Made by a program: the position numbers and the translations under genes. DNA of 39,105 bases from CAYVQE01 sp964454005 (GTDB taxonomy: Bacteria > Myxococcota > B64-G9): assembly GCA_964454005.1 (NCBI GenBank), contig CAYVQE010000045.1:1-39105 (forward strand), written 5' to 3'. The notes beneath the pieces were generated by a model that saw nothing but the letters and a program-made list of their open reading frames with translations, made no database searches and was not told the DNA's origin. How positions within the stretch are numbered: position 1 is the first letter of the stretch; every line of letters starts with the position of its first letter. This document shows positions 1-7,212 of the stretch, piece after piece.

Positions 1-54
1 CGCGAGGGCGGCCGCACCGTGGGCGCGGGCGTCATCACCGAGATCATCGAGTAG
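1..54 (+). CDS. tuf: Elongation factor Tu, C-terminal fragment
   Basis: Only the last 17 codons and the stop are inside the window. They read as the typical EF-Tu C-terminal strand (REGGRTVGAGVITEIIE). EF-Tu is the GTPase that delivers aminoacyl-tRNA to the ribosome. The gene lies 31 bases before rpsJ on the same strand, which is the common arrangement when tuf leads the S10 cluster, so the two are probably co-transcribed. The 5' part of the gene is off the left edge, so completeness cannot be judged. Confidence 0.93.
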   Translation, partial: REGGRTVGAGVITEIIE

Positions 55-85
55 CGGCGGCGCACCGGTTTGTCGGGAGCTGAGA

Positions 86-394
86 ATGAATATCCCCAAG
101 ATCCGTATTCGGCTCAAAGCGTATGATCACAAGCTGCTGGACCAGTCGGCTTCGGAGATCATCGATACCGCTCGGCAGACTGGCGCGCGGGTGGCGGGCC
201 CCATCCCTTTGCCGACCCGCATCAGCCGCTACACGGTGTTGCGGTCACCGCACGTGGACAAGAAGTCTCGCGAGCAGTTCGAGATTCGGATCCACAAACG
301 GCTTCTCGACATCCTCGATCCGACCCAGCAGACGCTCGACGCCTTGATGAAGCTCGATCTGTCGGCCGGCGTGGACGTCGAGATCAAGTCGTAA
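86..394 (+). CDS. rpsJ: 30S ribosomal protein S10
   Basis: A 102-residue protein of the usual S10 length. It has the characteristic start (KIRIRLKAYDHKLLD), the GPIPLPT turn and the SPHVDKKSREQFE segment of the loop that reaches into the 30S head. S10 is a head protein and in other bacteria also partners NusB in antitermination. The ATG at 86 is preceded by GGGAG at 75-79. It is followed after only 13 bases by rplD. In most bacteria rplC (L3) lies between these two genes, and no trace of it is here. Confidence 0.98.
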   Translation: MNIPKIRIRLKAYDHKLLDQSASEIIDTARQTGARVAGPIPLPTRISRYTVLRSPHVDKKSREQFEIRIHKRLLDILDPTQQTLDALMKLDLSAGVDVEIKS

Positions 395-407
395 CCGGGA
401 GGCGGAC

Positions 408-1031
408 ATGCCAACCGTGGATTTGGTCAACCTGGCCAACGAAAAGGTCGGCAGCATCGAGCTGGCCGATGAGGTGTTCGACGAGGCATTCCGGCAGGAC
501 ATCATCTGGGAGGTGGTTCGCTGTCAGATGGCCCGCATGCGCCGGGGCACGGCTTCGACAAAGAACCGCTCGCAGGTGCGGGGCAGCGGCGCCAAACCGT
601 TCCGCCAGAAGCGCACCGGCCGGGCGCGCCAGGGCACGCGGCGCGCCCCCCAGCACCGCGGCGGCGCGGTGGCCTTCGGGCCCCACACCCGCAGCTACGC
701 TTACCAGGTGCCGCGCAAGGTCCGGCGCAGGGCCCTGCGGTCGGCGCTCAGCGATCAGGTGCGCGATTCGCGCCTGACGGTGGTGAAGGACTTCGAGTTG
801 GACGAAATCAAGACCAGGCGCATGCATGAGGCGCTGCAGGGGTTCGGTTGCCGCAAGGCCCTGGTGGTGGACGACGGTGCCAACTCAAAGCTGCGGTTGT
901 CGGTACGCAACTTGGCCAATGTCGCCTTCCGTCCGGTCGAGGGCCTCAACCTCGTCGACCTGCTTCGCTACGAGAACCTGGTGATCAGCGAGGCATGCGT
1001 CAAGCGGCTCGAAGGAGAGTTGAAGCCATGA
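408..1031 (+). CDS. rplD: 50S ribosomal protein L4
   Basis: A 207-residue protein matching L4. The globular N-terminus is followed by the long basic loop at about residues 45-90 (TKNRSQVRGSGAKPF, KRTGRARQGT, FGPHTRSY) that lines the peptide exit tunnel. The C-terminal half contains the usual NLVDLLRYENLVI-like stretch. In E. coli L4 also represses the S10 operon, but no leader for such control is visible here because the upstream gap is only 13 bases. Its stop overlaps the rplW start in an ATGA junction (1028-1031), implying translational coupling. Confidence 0.97.
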   Translation: MPTVDLVNLANEKVGSIELADEVFDEAFRQDIIWEVVRCQMARMRRGTASTKNRSQVRGSGAKPFRQKRTGRARQGTRRAPQHRGGAVAFGPHTRSYAYQVPRKVRRRALRSALSDQVRDSRLTVVKDFELDEIKTRRMHEALQGFGCRKALVVDDGANSKLRLSVRNLANVAFRPVEGLNLVDLLRYENLVISEACVKRLEGELKP

Positions 1032-1318
1032 GGAACCCGGAAGAAGTCATCGTCCGGCCGATGATCACGGAGAAGAGCACCCAGATGCAGGAGCAGGGCA
1101 ACCAGGTGGTCTTCAGGGTGGTGAAGAACGCCAACAAGGTCGAGATCCGCAACGCCGTCGAGCAGTTGTTCGGCGTCAAGGTAGTCGCCGTCCGCACCCA
1201 GCGCACGCCCAGCCGCCGCCGGCGGGTCGGCCGCAGCGTGGGCATGCGGCCTTCCTGGAAGAAGGCCATCGTGCGCCTGCGGGAAGGCGACCGCATCGAG
1301 GGTCTCAGCGGCGTCTAG
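1028..1318 (+). CDS. rplW: 50S ribosomal protein L23
   Basis: A 96-residue protein beginning MRNPEEVIVRPMITEKS, the conserved L23 opening, with the basic central loop (RTPSRRRRVGRSVGMRPSWK) that binds 23S rRNA. L23 sits at the tunnel exit and docks trigger factor and SRP. The ATG at 1028 was chosen because it begins exactly at the conserved N-terminus and overlaps the rplD stop. A longer open frame upstream has no family support. Confidence 0.97.
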   Translation: MRNPEEVIVRPMITEKSTQMQEQGNQVVFRVVKNANKVEIRNAVEQLFGVKVVAVRTQRTPSRRRRVGRSVGMRPSWKKAIVRLREGDRIEGLSGV

Positions 1319-1350
1319 CGGCCGTTGGTGGATGCGCCTGAGAGGGGATC

Positions 1351-2187
1351 ATGGGTATCAAGAAATACAAAGCGATGACCAACGGTCAGCGCGGCAAGAC
1401 CGGCAGCGACTACAACGAGATCAGCAAGCGCAAGCCGGAGCGCAAGCTGGCCAAGGCGAAGAAGCGCAGTTCGGGCCGCAACAACCACGGCCGCATCACG
1501 GTTCGGCGCCGCGGCGGAGGCCGAAAGCGCAAGCTGCGGCAGGTCGATTTTCGGCGGATCAAGCGCGAGGTGCCGGCCAAGGTCAAGGCAATCGAGTACG
1601 ATCCCAACCGCTCGGCACACCTGGCCCTGCTGCACTACGTCGACGGGGACAAGGCATACATCCTGTGGCCGGCCCAGCTGAAGATCGGCGACGACGTGGT
1701 CTCTTCGGAGTCCGCCGACATCCAGCCGGGCAACCACCTGCCGCTCTACTCCATTCCCCTCGGCACCGCGATCCACAACGTGGAGATCAAGCAGGGCAAG
1801 GGCGGCCAGATGATTCGCTCGGCCGGCTCCTCCGGTCAGCTGATGGCCAAGGAAGGCTCGCACGTGCTGGTGCGCCTGCCCTCCGGCGAGCTGCGCAAGG
1901 TACACCGCCAGTGTTGGGCCACCATCGGCCAGATCGGCAACATCAACCACGAGAACATCAAGCTGGGCAAGGCCGGTCGCAAGCGCTGGCTGGGTCGTCG
2001 GCCGGCGGTTCGCGGTGTGGCAATGAACCCGGTCGACCACCCGCACGGCGGCGGCGAGGGCCGCGCCGGACAGGGCAACCCGCATCCGGTGACCCCGTGG
2101 GGGGTGCCTACCAAGGGCCACAAGACCCGCAAGAATCCGCGCACGGACAAGTGGATCGTGCGGCGGCGGGGCAAGGGCCGGAAGTAA
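1351..2187 (+). CDS. rplB: 50S ribosomal protein L2
   Basis: A 278-residue protein of normal L2 length, with the OB-fold and SH3-like RNA-binding region. The invariant C-terminal NPVDHPHGGGEGR motif places a histidine near the peptidyl transferase centre. The N-terminus (MGIKKYKAMTNGQRGKTGSDY) corresponds to the conserved YKPTTPGRR-type opening in diverged form. The ATG is preceded by GAGAGGGG at 1339-1346. It lies 32 bases after rplW in the usual order. Confidence 0.98.
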   Translation: MGIKKYKAMTNGQRGKTGSDYNEISKRKPERKLAKAKKRSSGRNNHGRITVRRRGGGRKRKLRQVDFRRIKREVPAKVKAIEYDPNRSAHLALLHYVDGDKAYILWPAQLKIGDDVVSSESADIQPGNHLPLYSIPLGTAIHNVEIKQGKGGQMIRSAGSSGQLMAKEGSHVLVRLPSGELRKVHRQCWATIGQIGNINHENIKLGKAGRKRWLGRRPAVRGVAMNPVDHPHGGGEGRAGQGNPHPVTPWGVPTKGHKTRKNPRTDKWIVRRRGKGRK

Positions 2188-2214
2188 GCCGGTCGGGAAC
2201 ACAGGGAGAGGCCA

Positions 2215-2508
2215 GTGGCACGCTCGATCAAAAAGGGACCGTTTATCGACGAACACCTGATGCGGAAGGTGCAGGAAGCCCAGCGGATTGGTGATCGCAA
2301 GGTCATCAAGACCTGGTCGCGGCGTTCGACCATACTGCCGGAGATGGTCAACTTGACCTTTGCCGTGCACAACGGCAACAAGTTCATCCCGGTGTTCGTC
2401 TCGGAGAACATGGTCGGGCACAAGCTGGGAGAGTTCGCGCCCAGCCGGACCTTCCGCGGGCACGCCGGCGATCGGAAAACCAAGCCGAAGCCGGGCAAGA
2501 AGGGTTGA
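2215..2508 (+). CDS. rpsS: 30S ribosomal protein S19
   Basis: A 97-residue protein with the S19 signature: MARSIKKGPFIDEHLMRKV, the WSRRSTILPEMV helix and the HKLGEFAPSRTFRGH motif, ending in a lysine-rich tail. S19 binds the 30S head with S13. The start is a GTG preceded by GGGAGAGG (2204-2211). Gene order rplB-rpsS-rplV is canonical. Confidence 0.98.
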   Translation: MARSIKKGPFIDEHLMRKVQEAQRIGDRKVIKTWSRRSTILPEMVNLTFAVHNGNKFIPVFVSENMVGHKLGEFAPSRTFRGHAGDRKTKPKPGKKG

Positions 2509-2556
2509 TCGGCCGCCGGTGCGGTTGCCGCAGTCGATGCATGAGAGGGGTTGCAG

Positions 2557-2952
2557 ATGAGTCGACGCAAGAGACGCAGAAAAGAGCGCATGGCCGAGCG
2601 ACGTGAGGCCCAGAAGTACAAACGGGCTTCCCTGCGCTACCTGCGCATCGCTCCGCGCAAGGTTCGAGCGGTCGCGGATGTGATCCGCGGCCAGCAGGTG
2701 GAGAAGGCCCTGGCGGCTCTGGATTTCACCAACCGCGCGGCGGCGGCTCCATTGGCGCGGATGCTGCGGGCGGCCCTGGCCAATGCGGCCAACTCGGCCG
2801 ATGTCGATGTCGACGCCCTGCGCGTGCGCGAAATCCATGTGGATCAGGGCCCGACCATCAAGCGGTACCGACCGCGGGCCATGGGCCGGGCGACACAGAT
2901 TCAGAAGAAAACGAGTCACGTCTCGCTGTTGTTGGACGAAGGCGAGCACTGA
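2557..2952 (+). CDS. rplV: 50S ribosomal protein L22, with basic N-terminal extension
   Basis: The L22 core begins around residue 18 (KRASLRYLRIAPRKVRAVAD) and includes the conserved C-terminal hairpin that lines the exit tunnel (GPTIKRYRPRAMGRA). The ATG at 2557 follows GAGAGGGG (2543-2550) with six-base spacing; an in-frame TTG at 2551 overlaps less plausible context. The 131-residue product is about 20 residues longer than E. coli L22. The extra length is an Arg/Lys/Glu-rich N-terminus that ends shortly before the core. Confidence 0.96.
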   Translation: MSRRKRRRKERMAERREAQKYKRASLRYLRIAPRKVRAVADVIRGQQVEKALAALDFTNRAAAAPLARMLRAALANAANSADVDVDALRVREIHVDQGPTIKRYRPRAMGRATQIQKKTSHVSLLLDEGEH

Positions 2953-2976
2953 GCCGCGCCTGGACGCAGGCTCGGC
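2953..2976 (+). other. Imperfect hairpin in the rplV-rpsC gap
   Basis: GCCG (2953-2956) pairs with CGGC (2973-2976) and GCCTG (2958-2962) pairs with CAGGC (2967-2971) around a GACG loop. There is one C-T mismatch. The hairpin starts at the base after the rplV stop. There is no U-tract, so it is more likely a processing or stability element than a terminator. Confidence 0.35.
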
Positions 2977-2999
2977 GCTGTTGGGCAAGGAGGTCATCG

Positions 3000-3650
3000 G
3001 TGGGCCAGAAAGTCAATCCCATCGGGTTCAGACTGGGCGTCATTCGGTCCTGGGATTCCACGTGGGTCTCAAAGAAGAACTTCGCCAGGTGGCTGCACGA
3101 GGATATCTTGCTGCGCCGACACATCTGCGCCAGCCTCGAGCGGGCGGGCATCTCGCGGGTTCAGATCGAGCGGGCCGGTGACAAGGCCAAGGTCAATGTG
3201 TTCACCGCGCGGCCGGGAATCGTGATCGGCAAGCGCGGGGCCGGAGTCGAGAGCCTGAAAAAGGAGCTGCAGAAGAAGGTCGACAGCGAGGTGTTCTTGA
3301 ACATCCGCGAGGTGCGCAAGGCCGAGGTGGACGCCCAACTCGTCGCCGAGAATGTGGCCAGCCAGCTGGTCAACCGGGTGGCGTTCCGGCGCGCCATGAA
3401 GAAGGCCGTGTCGACTTCGCTGAAGTTCGGCGCCAAGGGCATCAAGATCCGCTGCGCCGGGCGGTTGGGCGGCGCTGAGATGGCCCGGATCGAGTGGTAC
3501 CGCGAAGGTCGTGTGCCGTTGCATACCCTGCGGGCGGACATCGACTTCGGGCTGGCTACCGCCAAGACCACCTACGGCACCATCGGCGTCAAGGTCTGGA
3601 TTTTCAAGGGCGAGGTGCTCGACAAGAATCGCCGCAGCACGACGAAGTAG
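3000..3650 (+). CDS. rpsC: 30S ribosomal protein S3
   Basis: A 216-residue protein with the S3 start MGQKVNPIGFRLGV, the KH-domain GxxG loop within PGIVIGKRGAGVE and the conserved C-terminal GRLGGAEMARIEWYREGRVP segment. S3 helps form the mRNA entry channel. The start is a GTG at 3000 with AAGGAGG at 2987-2993. The protein is somewhat shorter than E. coli S3 (233) because the C-terminal tail is reduced. Confidence 0.98.
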   Translation: MGQKVNPIGFRLGVIRSWDSTWVSKKNFARWLHEDILLRRHICASLERAGISRVQIERAGDKAKVNVFTARPGIVIGKRGAGVESLKKELQKKVDSEVFLNIREVRKAEVDAQLVAENVASQLVNRVAFRRAMKKAVSTSLKFGAKGIKIRCAGRLGGAEMARIEWYREGRVPLHTLRADIDFGLATAKTTYGTIGVKVWIFKGEVLDKNRRSTTK

Positions 3651-3680
3651 CTTCGACGGCGGGAGCATCTGGAGAGAGCC

Positions 3681-4097
3681 ATGCTGCAACCGAACAAAGT
3701 CAAGTGGCGCAAGCGCCAGAAAGGCCGCATGCGGGGCAAGGCGCACCGCGGCAACTCGTTGGCCTTCGGCGATTGCGGTCTGGTGGCCACCAGCTGCGGT
3801 TGGGTGACGGCGCGGCAGATCGAGGCCGCCCGTATCGCGGTCACCCGGCACGTCAAACGCGGCGGCAAGATCTGGGTGCGCATCTTCCCGGACAAGCCGT
3901 TGACCAAGAAGCCGCTCGAGACCCGGATGGGCAAGGGAAAAGGAGCGCCCGAGTTCTGGGTCGCGGTGGTCAAGCCGGGTCGGGTCATGTTCGAGATGGT
4001 CGGCGTGAGCCAGGACGTGGCCCGCGAGGCGTTCCGCCGCGCGGCGCACAAGCTGCCGGTCGCCACGCGCATCGTCTTCCGGAGTGATGAGCTATGA
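3681..4097 (+). CDS. rplP: 50S ribosomal protein L16
   Basis: A 138-residue protein beginning MLQPNKVKWRKRQKGRMRG, the L16 signature. It retains the KIWVRIFPDKPLTKKP and RMGKGKGAPEFWVAVVKPGR blocks. L16 contacts the A-site tRNA elbow. Unusually, the usual GEYGLQAL region reads GDCGLVATSCGW, giving two cysteines. Its stop overlaps the rpmC start (ATGA at 4094-4097). Confidence 0.98.
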   Translation: MLQPNKVKWRKRQKGRMRGKAHRGNSLAFGDCGLVATSCGWVTARQIEAARIAVTRHVKRGGKIWVRIFPDKPLTKKPLETRMGKGKGAPEFWVAVVKPGRVMFEMVGVSQDVAREAFRRAAHKLPVATRIVFRSDEL

Positions 4098-4324
4098 AGG
4101 CCACGGAATACCGGGAGCGGACCTACGAGGAGCTGCAGCAGACCGTTCAGGATCTGCGGCAGGACATTTTCAACCTGCGCTTCCAGCAAGCGACGGGCCA
4201 GCTGGACGATGTTTCGCGCCTGGGTCAGGCCAAACGAAACCTCGCTCGGGTCAATACGATTCTGAGAGAGCACGAGCTGGGCATCCGCCGTGTGGTCGGC
4301 AAGGGTGCCGACGCTGCAGAGTAA
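4094..4324 (+). CDS. rpmC: 50S ribosomal protein L29
   Basis: A 76-residue two-helix protein with the L29 pattern: the EELQQTVQDLRQDIFNLRFQ helix followed by ARVNTILREHE. L29 sits by the tunnel exit next to L23. It is about 13 residues longer than E. coli L29, because of a C-terminal tail (RRVVGKGADAAE). The ATG overlaps the rplP stop, so translation is coupled. Confidence 0.96.
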   Translation: MKATEYRERTYEELQQTVQDLRQDIFNLRFQQATGQLDDVSRLGQAKRNLARVNTILREHELGIRRVVGKGADAAE

Positions 4325-4356
4325 GCGGCGCGTCGCAACGAGGGGTTGAGCGAGTC

Positions 4357-4623
4357 ATGGCAGACACTGGCAGAGCAAATCGCAAGATCCAGACCGGACT
4401 GGTGGTCGGTGACAAGATGAACAAGACCGTGGTGGTGGAGGTCCGCACCACGGTGCCGCACCCAAGATACAAGAAGTACCTGCGCCGCCGGCGGCGGTTC
4501 AAGGCTCACGACGCCGAGAACGACTGCCGGGTCGGCGATCGTGTCGAGATCATCGAGACCCGACCGCTGAGCAAGACCAAGCGCTGGCGGGTGCGCAAGA
4601 TCCTCGAGAAGGCCGTGAGTTGA
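4357..4623 (+). CDS. rpsQ: 30S ribosomal protein S17
   Basis: An 88-residue OB-fold protein with the conserved GLVVGDKMNKTVVVEV strand and the RVGDRVEIIETRPLSKTKRW segment, a 16S rRNA binder needed for early 30S assembly. The ATG at 4357 was chosen because the core begins immediately after; the longer upstream open frame is the wrong frame of rpmC. It is the last gene of the S10 operon in E. coli, and here it is followed by a strong hairpin. Confidence 0.97.
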   Translation: MADTGRANRKIQTGLVVGDKMNKTVVVEVRTTVPHPRYKKYLRRRRRFKAHDAENDCRVGDRVEIIETRPLSKTKRWRVRKILEKAVS

Positions 4624-4624
4624 G

Positions 4625-4650
4625 TCGCACCCCGGTGTCCGGGGGTGCGA
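4625..4650 (+). terminator. Strong GC-rich hairpin between rpsQ and rplN
   Basis: TCGCACCCCGG (4625-4635) pairs with CCGGGGGTGCGA (4639-4650) around a TGT loop: eleven base pairs with one bulged G. It starts one base after the rpsQ stop, at the position where E. coli ends its S10 operon. Only TTCT follows rather than a run of T, so it may be an attenuator, a Rho-dependent end or an RNA-processing site rather than a full intrinsic terminator. Confidence 0.6.
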
Positions 4651-4681
4651 TTCTGAGCGAAAGGGTGCAAGGAGACGGGCC

Positions 4682-5050
4682 ATGATCCAGATGCAGACGG
4701 TGCTCAACGTGGCTGACAACTCGGGGGCGAAGCGGGTCCAGTGCATCAAGGTTCTGGGCGGCTCGAAGCGCAAGTACGCCGGACTGGGAGACATCATCGT
4801 GGTCTCGGTCAAGGAAGCGCTGCCCGAGTCCAAGGTCAAGAAGGGCGAGATCCGACGGGCGGTCATCGTGCGCACCGCCAAAGAGGTCGGCCGGCCCGAC
4901 GGGACGTACATCAAGTTCGACGACAACTCGGCCGTGCTGATCTCGCCGCAGTTCGAGCCGATCGGGACCCGCATCTTCGGTCCGGTGGCCCGCGAGCTGC
5001 GCGGCAAGCGCTTCATGCGGATCATCTCGTTGGCTCCCGAAGTGCTCTGA
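4682..5050 (+). CDS. rplN: 50S ribosomal protein L14
   Basis: A 122-residue protein with the L14 signature (MIQMQTVLNVADNSGAKRVQ) and the conserved VIVRTAKEVGRPDG, FDDNSAVLI and GPVARELR blocks. L14 is at the subunit interface and is the target of the RsfS silencing factor. It is the first gene after the 58-base rpsQ gap, with AAGGAGA at 4669-4675 as its ribosome-binding site. Confidence 0.98.
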   Translation: MIQMQTVLNVADNSGAKRVQCIKVLGGSKRKYAGLGDIIVVSVKEALPESKVKKGEIRRAVIVRTAKEVGRPDGTYIKFDDNSAVLISPQFEPIGTRIFGPVARELRGKRFMRIISLAPEVL

Positions 5051-5072
5051 GGACGGGGATGAGAGGCGGACG

Positions 5073-5396
5073 ATGCGAATCAGAAAGAACGACATAGTGC
5101 AGATCCAGTCGGGCCGCGACAAGGGAAGCCAGGGCAAGGTGATGGAGCTGCTCGACGGGCGTCGTCGGATCCGGGTCGAGGGCATCAATGTGGTCAAGCG
5201 GCACGTCAAGGCCGGCGGCGATCCTTCGGCCCCGCAGGGCGGCATCATCGAGATGGCAGCTCCGATCGACATCTCGAATGTGCGCTTGCTTTGCAGCCAC
5301 TGCAACCAGCCGACCAAGGCCAAGATGCGCGAGATCGAAGACGGCAAGCGGCGGCGTTACTGCCCCAAGTGCAACGAAAGCATCGACAAGGACTAA
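5073..5396 (+). CDS. rplX: 50S ribosomal protein L24, zinc-ribbon form
   Basis: A 107-residue protein with an N-terminal KOW motif (VQIQSGRDKGSQGKVMEL). The C-terminal part carries two CxxC pairs at residues 74/77 (CSHC) and 97/100 (CPKC), which should form a zinc ribbon. L24 is an assembly initiator that binds the 5' end of 23S rRNA. The gene follows rplN by 22 bases with GAGAGGCGG as the likely ribosome-binding site. Confidence 0.97.
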   Translation: MRIRKNDIVQIQSGRDKGSQGKVMELLDGRRRIRVEGINVVKRHVKAGGDPSAPQGGIIEMAAPIDISNVRLLCSHCNQPTKAKMREIEDGKRRRYCPKCNESIDKD

Positions 5397-5417
5397 AGCG
5401 CGATCGGCGGAGCAGCT

Positions 5418-5963
5418 ATGACACCGAGAATCAGAGAGTTTTATGACCGCGAACTCGTGCCCAAGATGATCGAGAGCTTCGGCTACAAGAGCAAGATGCA
5501 GGTGCCGCGGCTGGTCAAGATCATCGTCAACATGGGCCTGGGCGAGGCATTGCAGAACCCCAAGATCCTAGACGCCGCATCCTCGGAGCTGGGGCTGATC
5601 ACGGGCCAGAAGCCGGTCATCACCAAGGCGCGCCGCTCGATCGCCAACTTCAAGCTGCGCGAAGGGATGAGCATCGGCTGCCGGGTGACGCTTCGCCGAG
5701 AGCGGATGTACGAGTTCTTCGATCGGCTGGTCAGCATCGCCATTCCCCGGGTGCGCGACTTCAAGGGCATTTCGAATAAGTCGTTCGACGGTCGGGGCAA
5801 CTTCACGTTGGGCGTGCGCGAGCAGATCGTATTCCCAGAGATCGACTACGACAACATCGAGAAGATCACGGGGATGAACATCACCATCGTCACCACCGCC
5901 GAGACGGATGAAGAAGGCCGTGCCTTGCTGACCCACCTGGGCATGCCATTCAAGAAGAACTGA
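5418..5963 (+). CDS. rplE: 50S ribosomal protein L5
   Basis: A 181-residue protein with L5 landmarks: PRLVKIIVNMGLGEA, the ITGQKPVITKARRSIANFKLR-type block (about residues 56-76), and C-terminal FPEIDYDNIEKITGMNITIVTTA. L5 binds 5S rRNA and the P-site tRNA. Length and order are normal. Confidence 0.98.
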   Translation: MTPRIREFYDRELVPKMIESFGYKSKMQVPRLVKIIVNMGLGEALQNPKILDAASSELGLITGQKPVITKARRSIANFKLREGMSIGCRVTLRRERMYEFFDRLVSIAIPRVRDFKGISNKSFDGRGNFTLGVREQIVFPEIDYDNIEKITGMNITIVTTAETDEEGRALLTHLGMPFKKN

Positions 5964-5974
5964 GGGAGAGCGCC

Positions 5975-6160
5975 GTGGCCAAGAAGTCCAAAATCGCGCA
6001 GGCGAAGAGAAAGCCGAAGTTCGAGGTTCGCGCTTACAACCGTTGTCCGCTGTGCGGCCGGTCCCGCGGATTTTTGCGGCGCTTCGAAATGTGCCGGATC
6101 TGCTTCCGCTCGCTAGCGTTGCGGGGCGAGATCCCCGGCGTGGTCAAGTCGAGCTGGTAG
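5975..6160 (+). CDS. rpsZ: 30S ribosomal protein S14, type Z
   Basis: A 61-residue protein, the short zinc-binding form of S14 as opposed to the roughly 100-residue form of E. coli. It has CPLC at residues 24-27 and CRIC at 40-43, then the universal FRSLALRGEIPGVVKSSW end. The start is a GTG at 5975 with GAGGGAGAG (5962-5970) upstream. It lies between rplE and rpsH as usual. Confidence 0.97.
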   Translation: MAKKSKIAQAKRKPKFEVRAYNRCPLCGRSRGFLRRFEMCRICFRSLALRGEIPGVVKSSW

Positions 6161-6193
6161 CCCCTGCGGGCGCGAACAAGGAGTCAAGACGCC

Positions 6194-6595
6194 ATGTCGT
6201 CGCTCAACGATCCGATCGCCGATTTTCTCACCCGGATTCGCAATGCCCAGCTGGCGCGACACACCGAGGTGACCATCCCGGCCTCCAACCTGAAGGCCAA
6301 GCTGGCCGAGATCATGCGAGATGAAGGGTTCATCGAGGATTTCACCCGGATACCCGATCGCCTGCAGGGCTTGCTGGTGCTGCAGCTTCGCTATGACGAG
6401 GATGGAACGCCGATCATCCAGGGGCTGAAGCGCGAGAGCCGGCCGGGACGTCGCCACTACGTCGCCAGCGATGGATTGCCGAAGGTGCGCAATGGCTTGG
6501 GCACCGCCGTGCTGTCCACCTCGCGGGGGCTGATGACGGACCGCAAGGCCCAGCGGGAGAAGATCGGCGGAGAGTACCTCTGCTCGATCTGGTAA
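6194..6595 (+). CDS. rpsH: 30S ribosomal protein S8
   Basis: A 133-residue protein opening with NDPIADFLTRIRNAQ and ending in the conserved GLGTAVLSTSRGLMTDRKA and GGEYLCSIW blocks. S8 binds 16S helix 21 and in E. coli represses the spc operon by binding the rplE start region. Whether that control exists here cannot be told from sequence alone. Confidence 0.98.
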   Translation: MSSLNDPIADFLTRIRNAQLARHTEVTIPASNLKAKLAEIMRDEGFIEDFTRIPDRLQGLLVLQLRYDEDGTPIIQGLKRESRPGRRHYVASDGLPKVRNGLGTAVLSTSRGLMTDRKAQREKIGGEYLCSIW

Positions 6596-6610
6596 CCGGA
6601 ACGTAGCCGC

Positions 6611-6629
6611 ACCCGCGTGGGTCGCGGGT
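6611..6629 (+). other. Seven-base-pair hairpin in the rpsH-rplF gap
   Basis: ACCCGCG (6611-6617) and CGCGGGT (6623-6629) are perfect complements around a TGGGT loop. The hairpin ends just before the GAGAGAGG ribosome-binding site of rplF. No U-tract follows, so a role in mRNA processing or rplF translation is more likely than termination. Confidence 0.4.
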
Positions 6630-6646
6630 TGAGAGAGGTTGGAGCC

Positions 6647-7186
6647 GTGTCTCGAATTGGAAAGAAACCGGTGACGCTCACCAAGGGCGTCAAGGTCGCG
6701 GTCGACGGCGGACGACTGGTGGTCGAGGGGCCTAAGGGCAAGCTGGAGCAGGAGCTGGTCCCTGGCATCGAAGTGCGCCTCGAAGACGAACAGGCGGTGG
6801 TCGAGCGAGCGCAAAACGACCGGCAGAGCCGAGCCAACCAGGGTCTGATCCGCTCGCTGTTGGCCAACATGGTCCACGGCGTGGATCAGGGTTTCGAGCG
6901 TTCCCTGGTCGTCAGCGGCGTGGGCTATCGGGCCGAGATGAGCGACGACAAGCTCTCACTTCATCTCGGCTTCACGAACCCCACCGTGCACACGATTCCG
7001 TCCGACGTGGACGTTACCGTCGAGAAGAACACCCGGGTCGTGGTGCGCGGCATCGACCGGCAACGCGTCGGCCAAGTGGCGGCCATCATTCGCAGCACCA
7101 AGTCCCCCGACCCATACAAGCTCAAGGGGATCATGTACGAGGACGAAACCATCAAGAAGAAGGCCGGCAAGAAGGCCGTCTCGTAA
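6647..7186 (+). CDS. rplF: 50S ribosomal protein L6
   Basis: A 179-residue protein starting MSRIGKKPVTL, the L6 opening. It has the two repeated alpha/beta folds and the C-terminal SPDPYKLKGIMYEDE motif that contacts the sarcin-ricin loop region. The GTG at 6647 was chosen because it begins the conserved N-terminus and follows GAGAGAGG (6631-6638) and GGAG (6641-6644). The upstream in-frame ATG at 6617 would add ten unsupported residues. Confidence 0.97.
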   Translation: MSRIGKKPVTLTKGVKVAVDGGRLVVEGPKGKLEQELVPGIEVRLEDEQAVVERAQNDRQSRANQGLIRSLLANMVHGVDQGFERSLVVSGVGYRAEMSDDKLSLHLGFTNPTVHTIPSDVDVTVEKNTRVVVRGIDRQRVGQVAAIIRSTKSPDPYKLKGIMYEDETIKKKAGKKAVS

Positions 7187-7212
7187 GAGCTTGAGCGAGA
7201 CGAGGTGACAAG

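Noticed and set aside
1315..2997. A 560-codon - strand open frame across rplB-rpsS-rplV
   Set aside because: The + strand encodes three unmistakable ribosomal proteins, so the antisense frame is a shadow.
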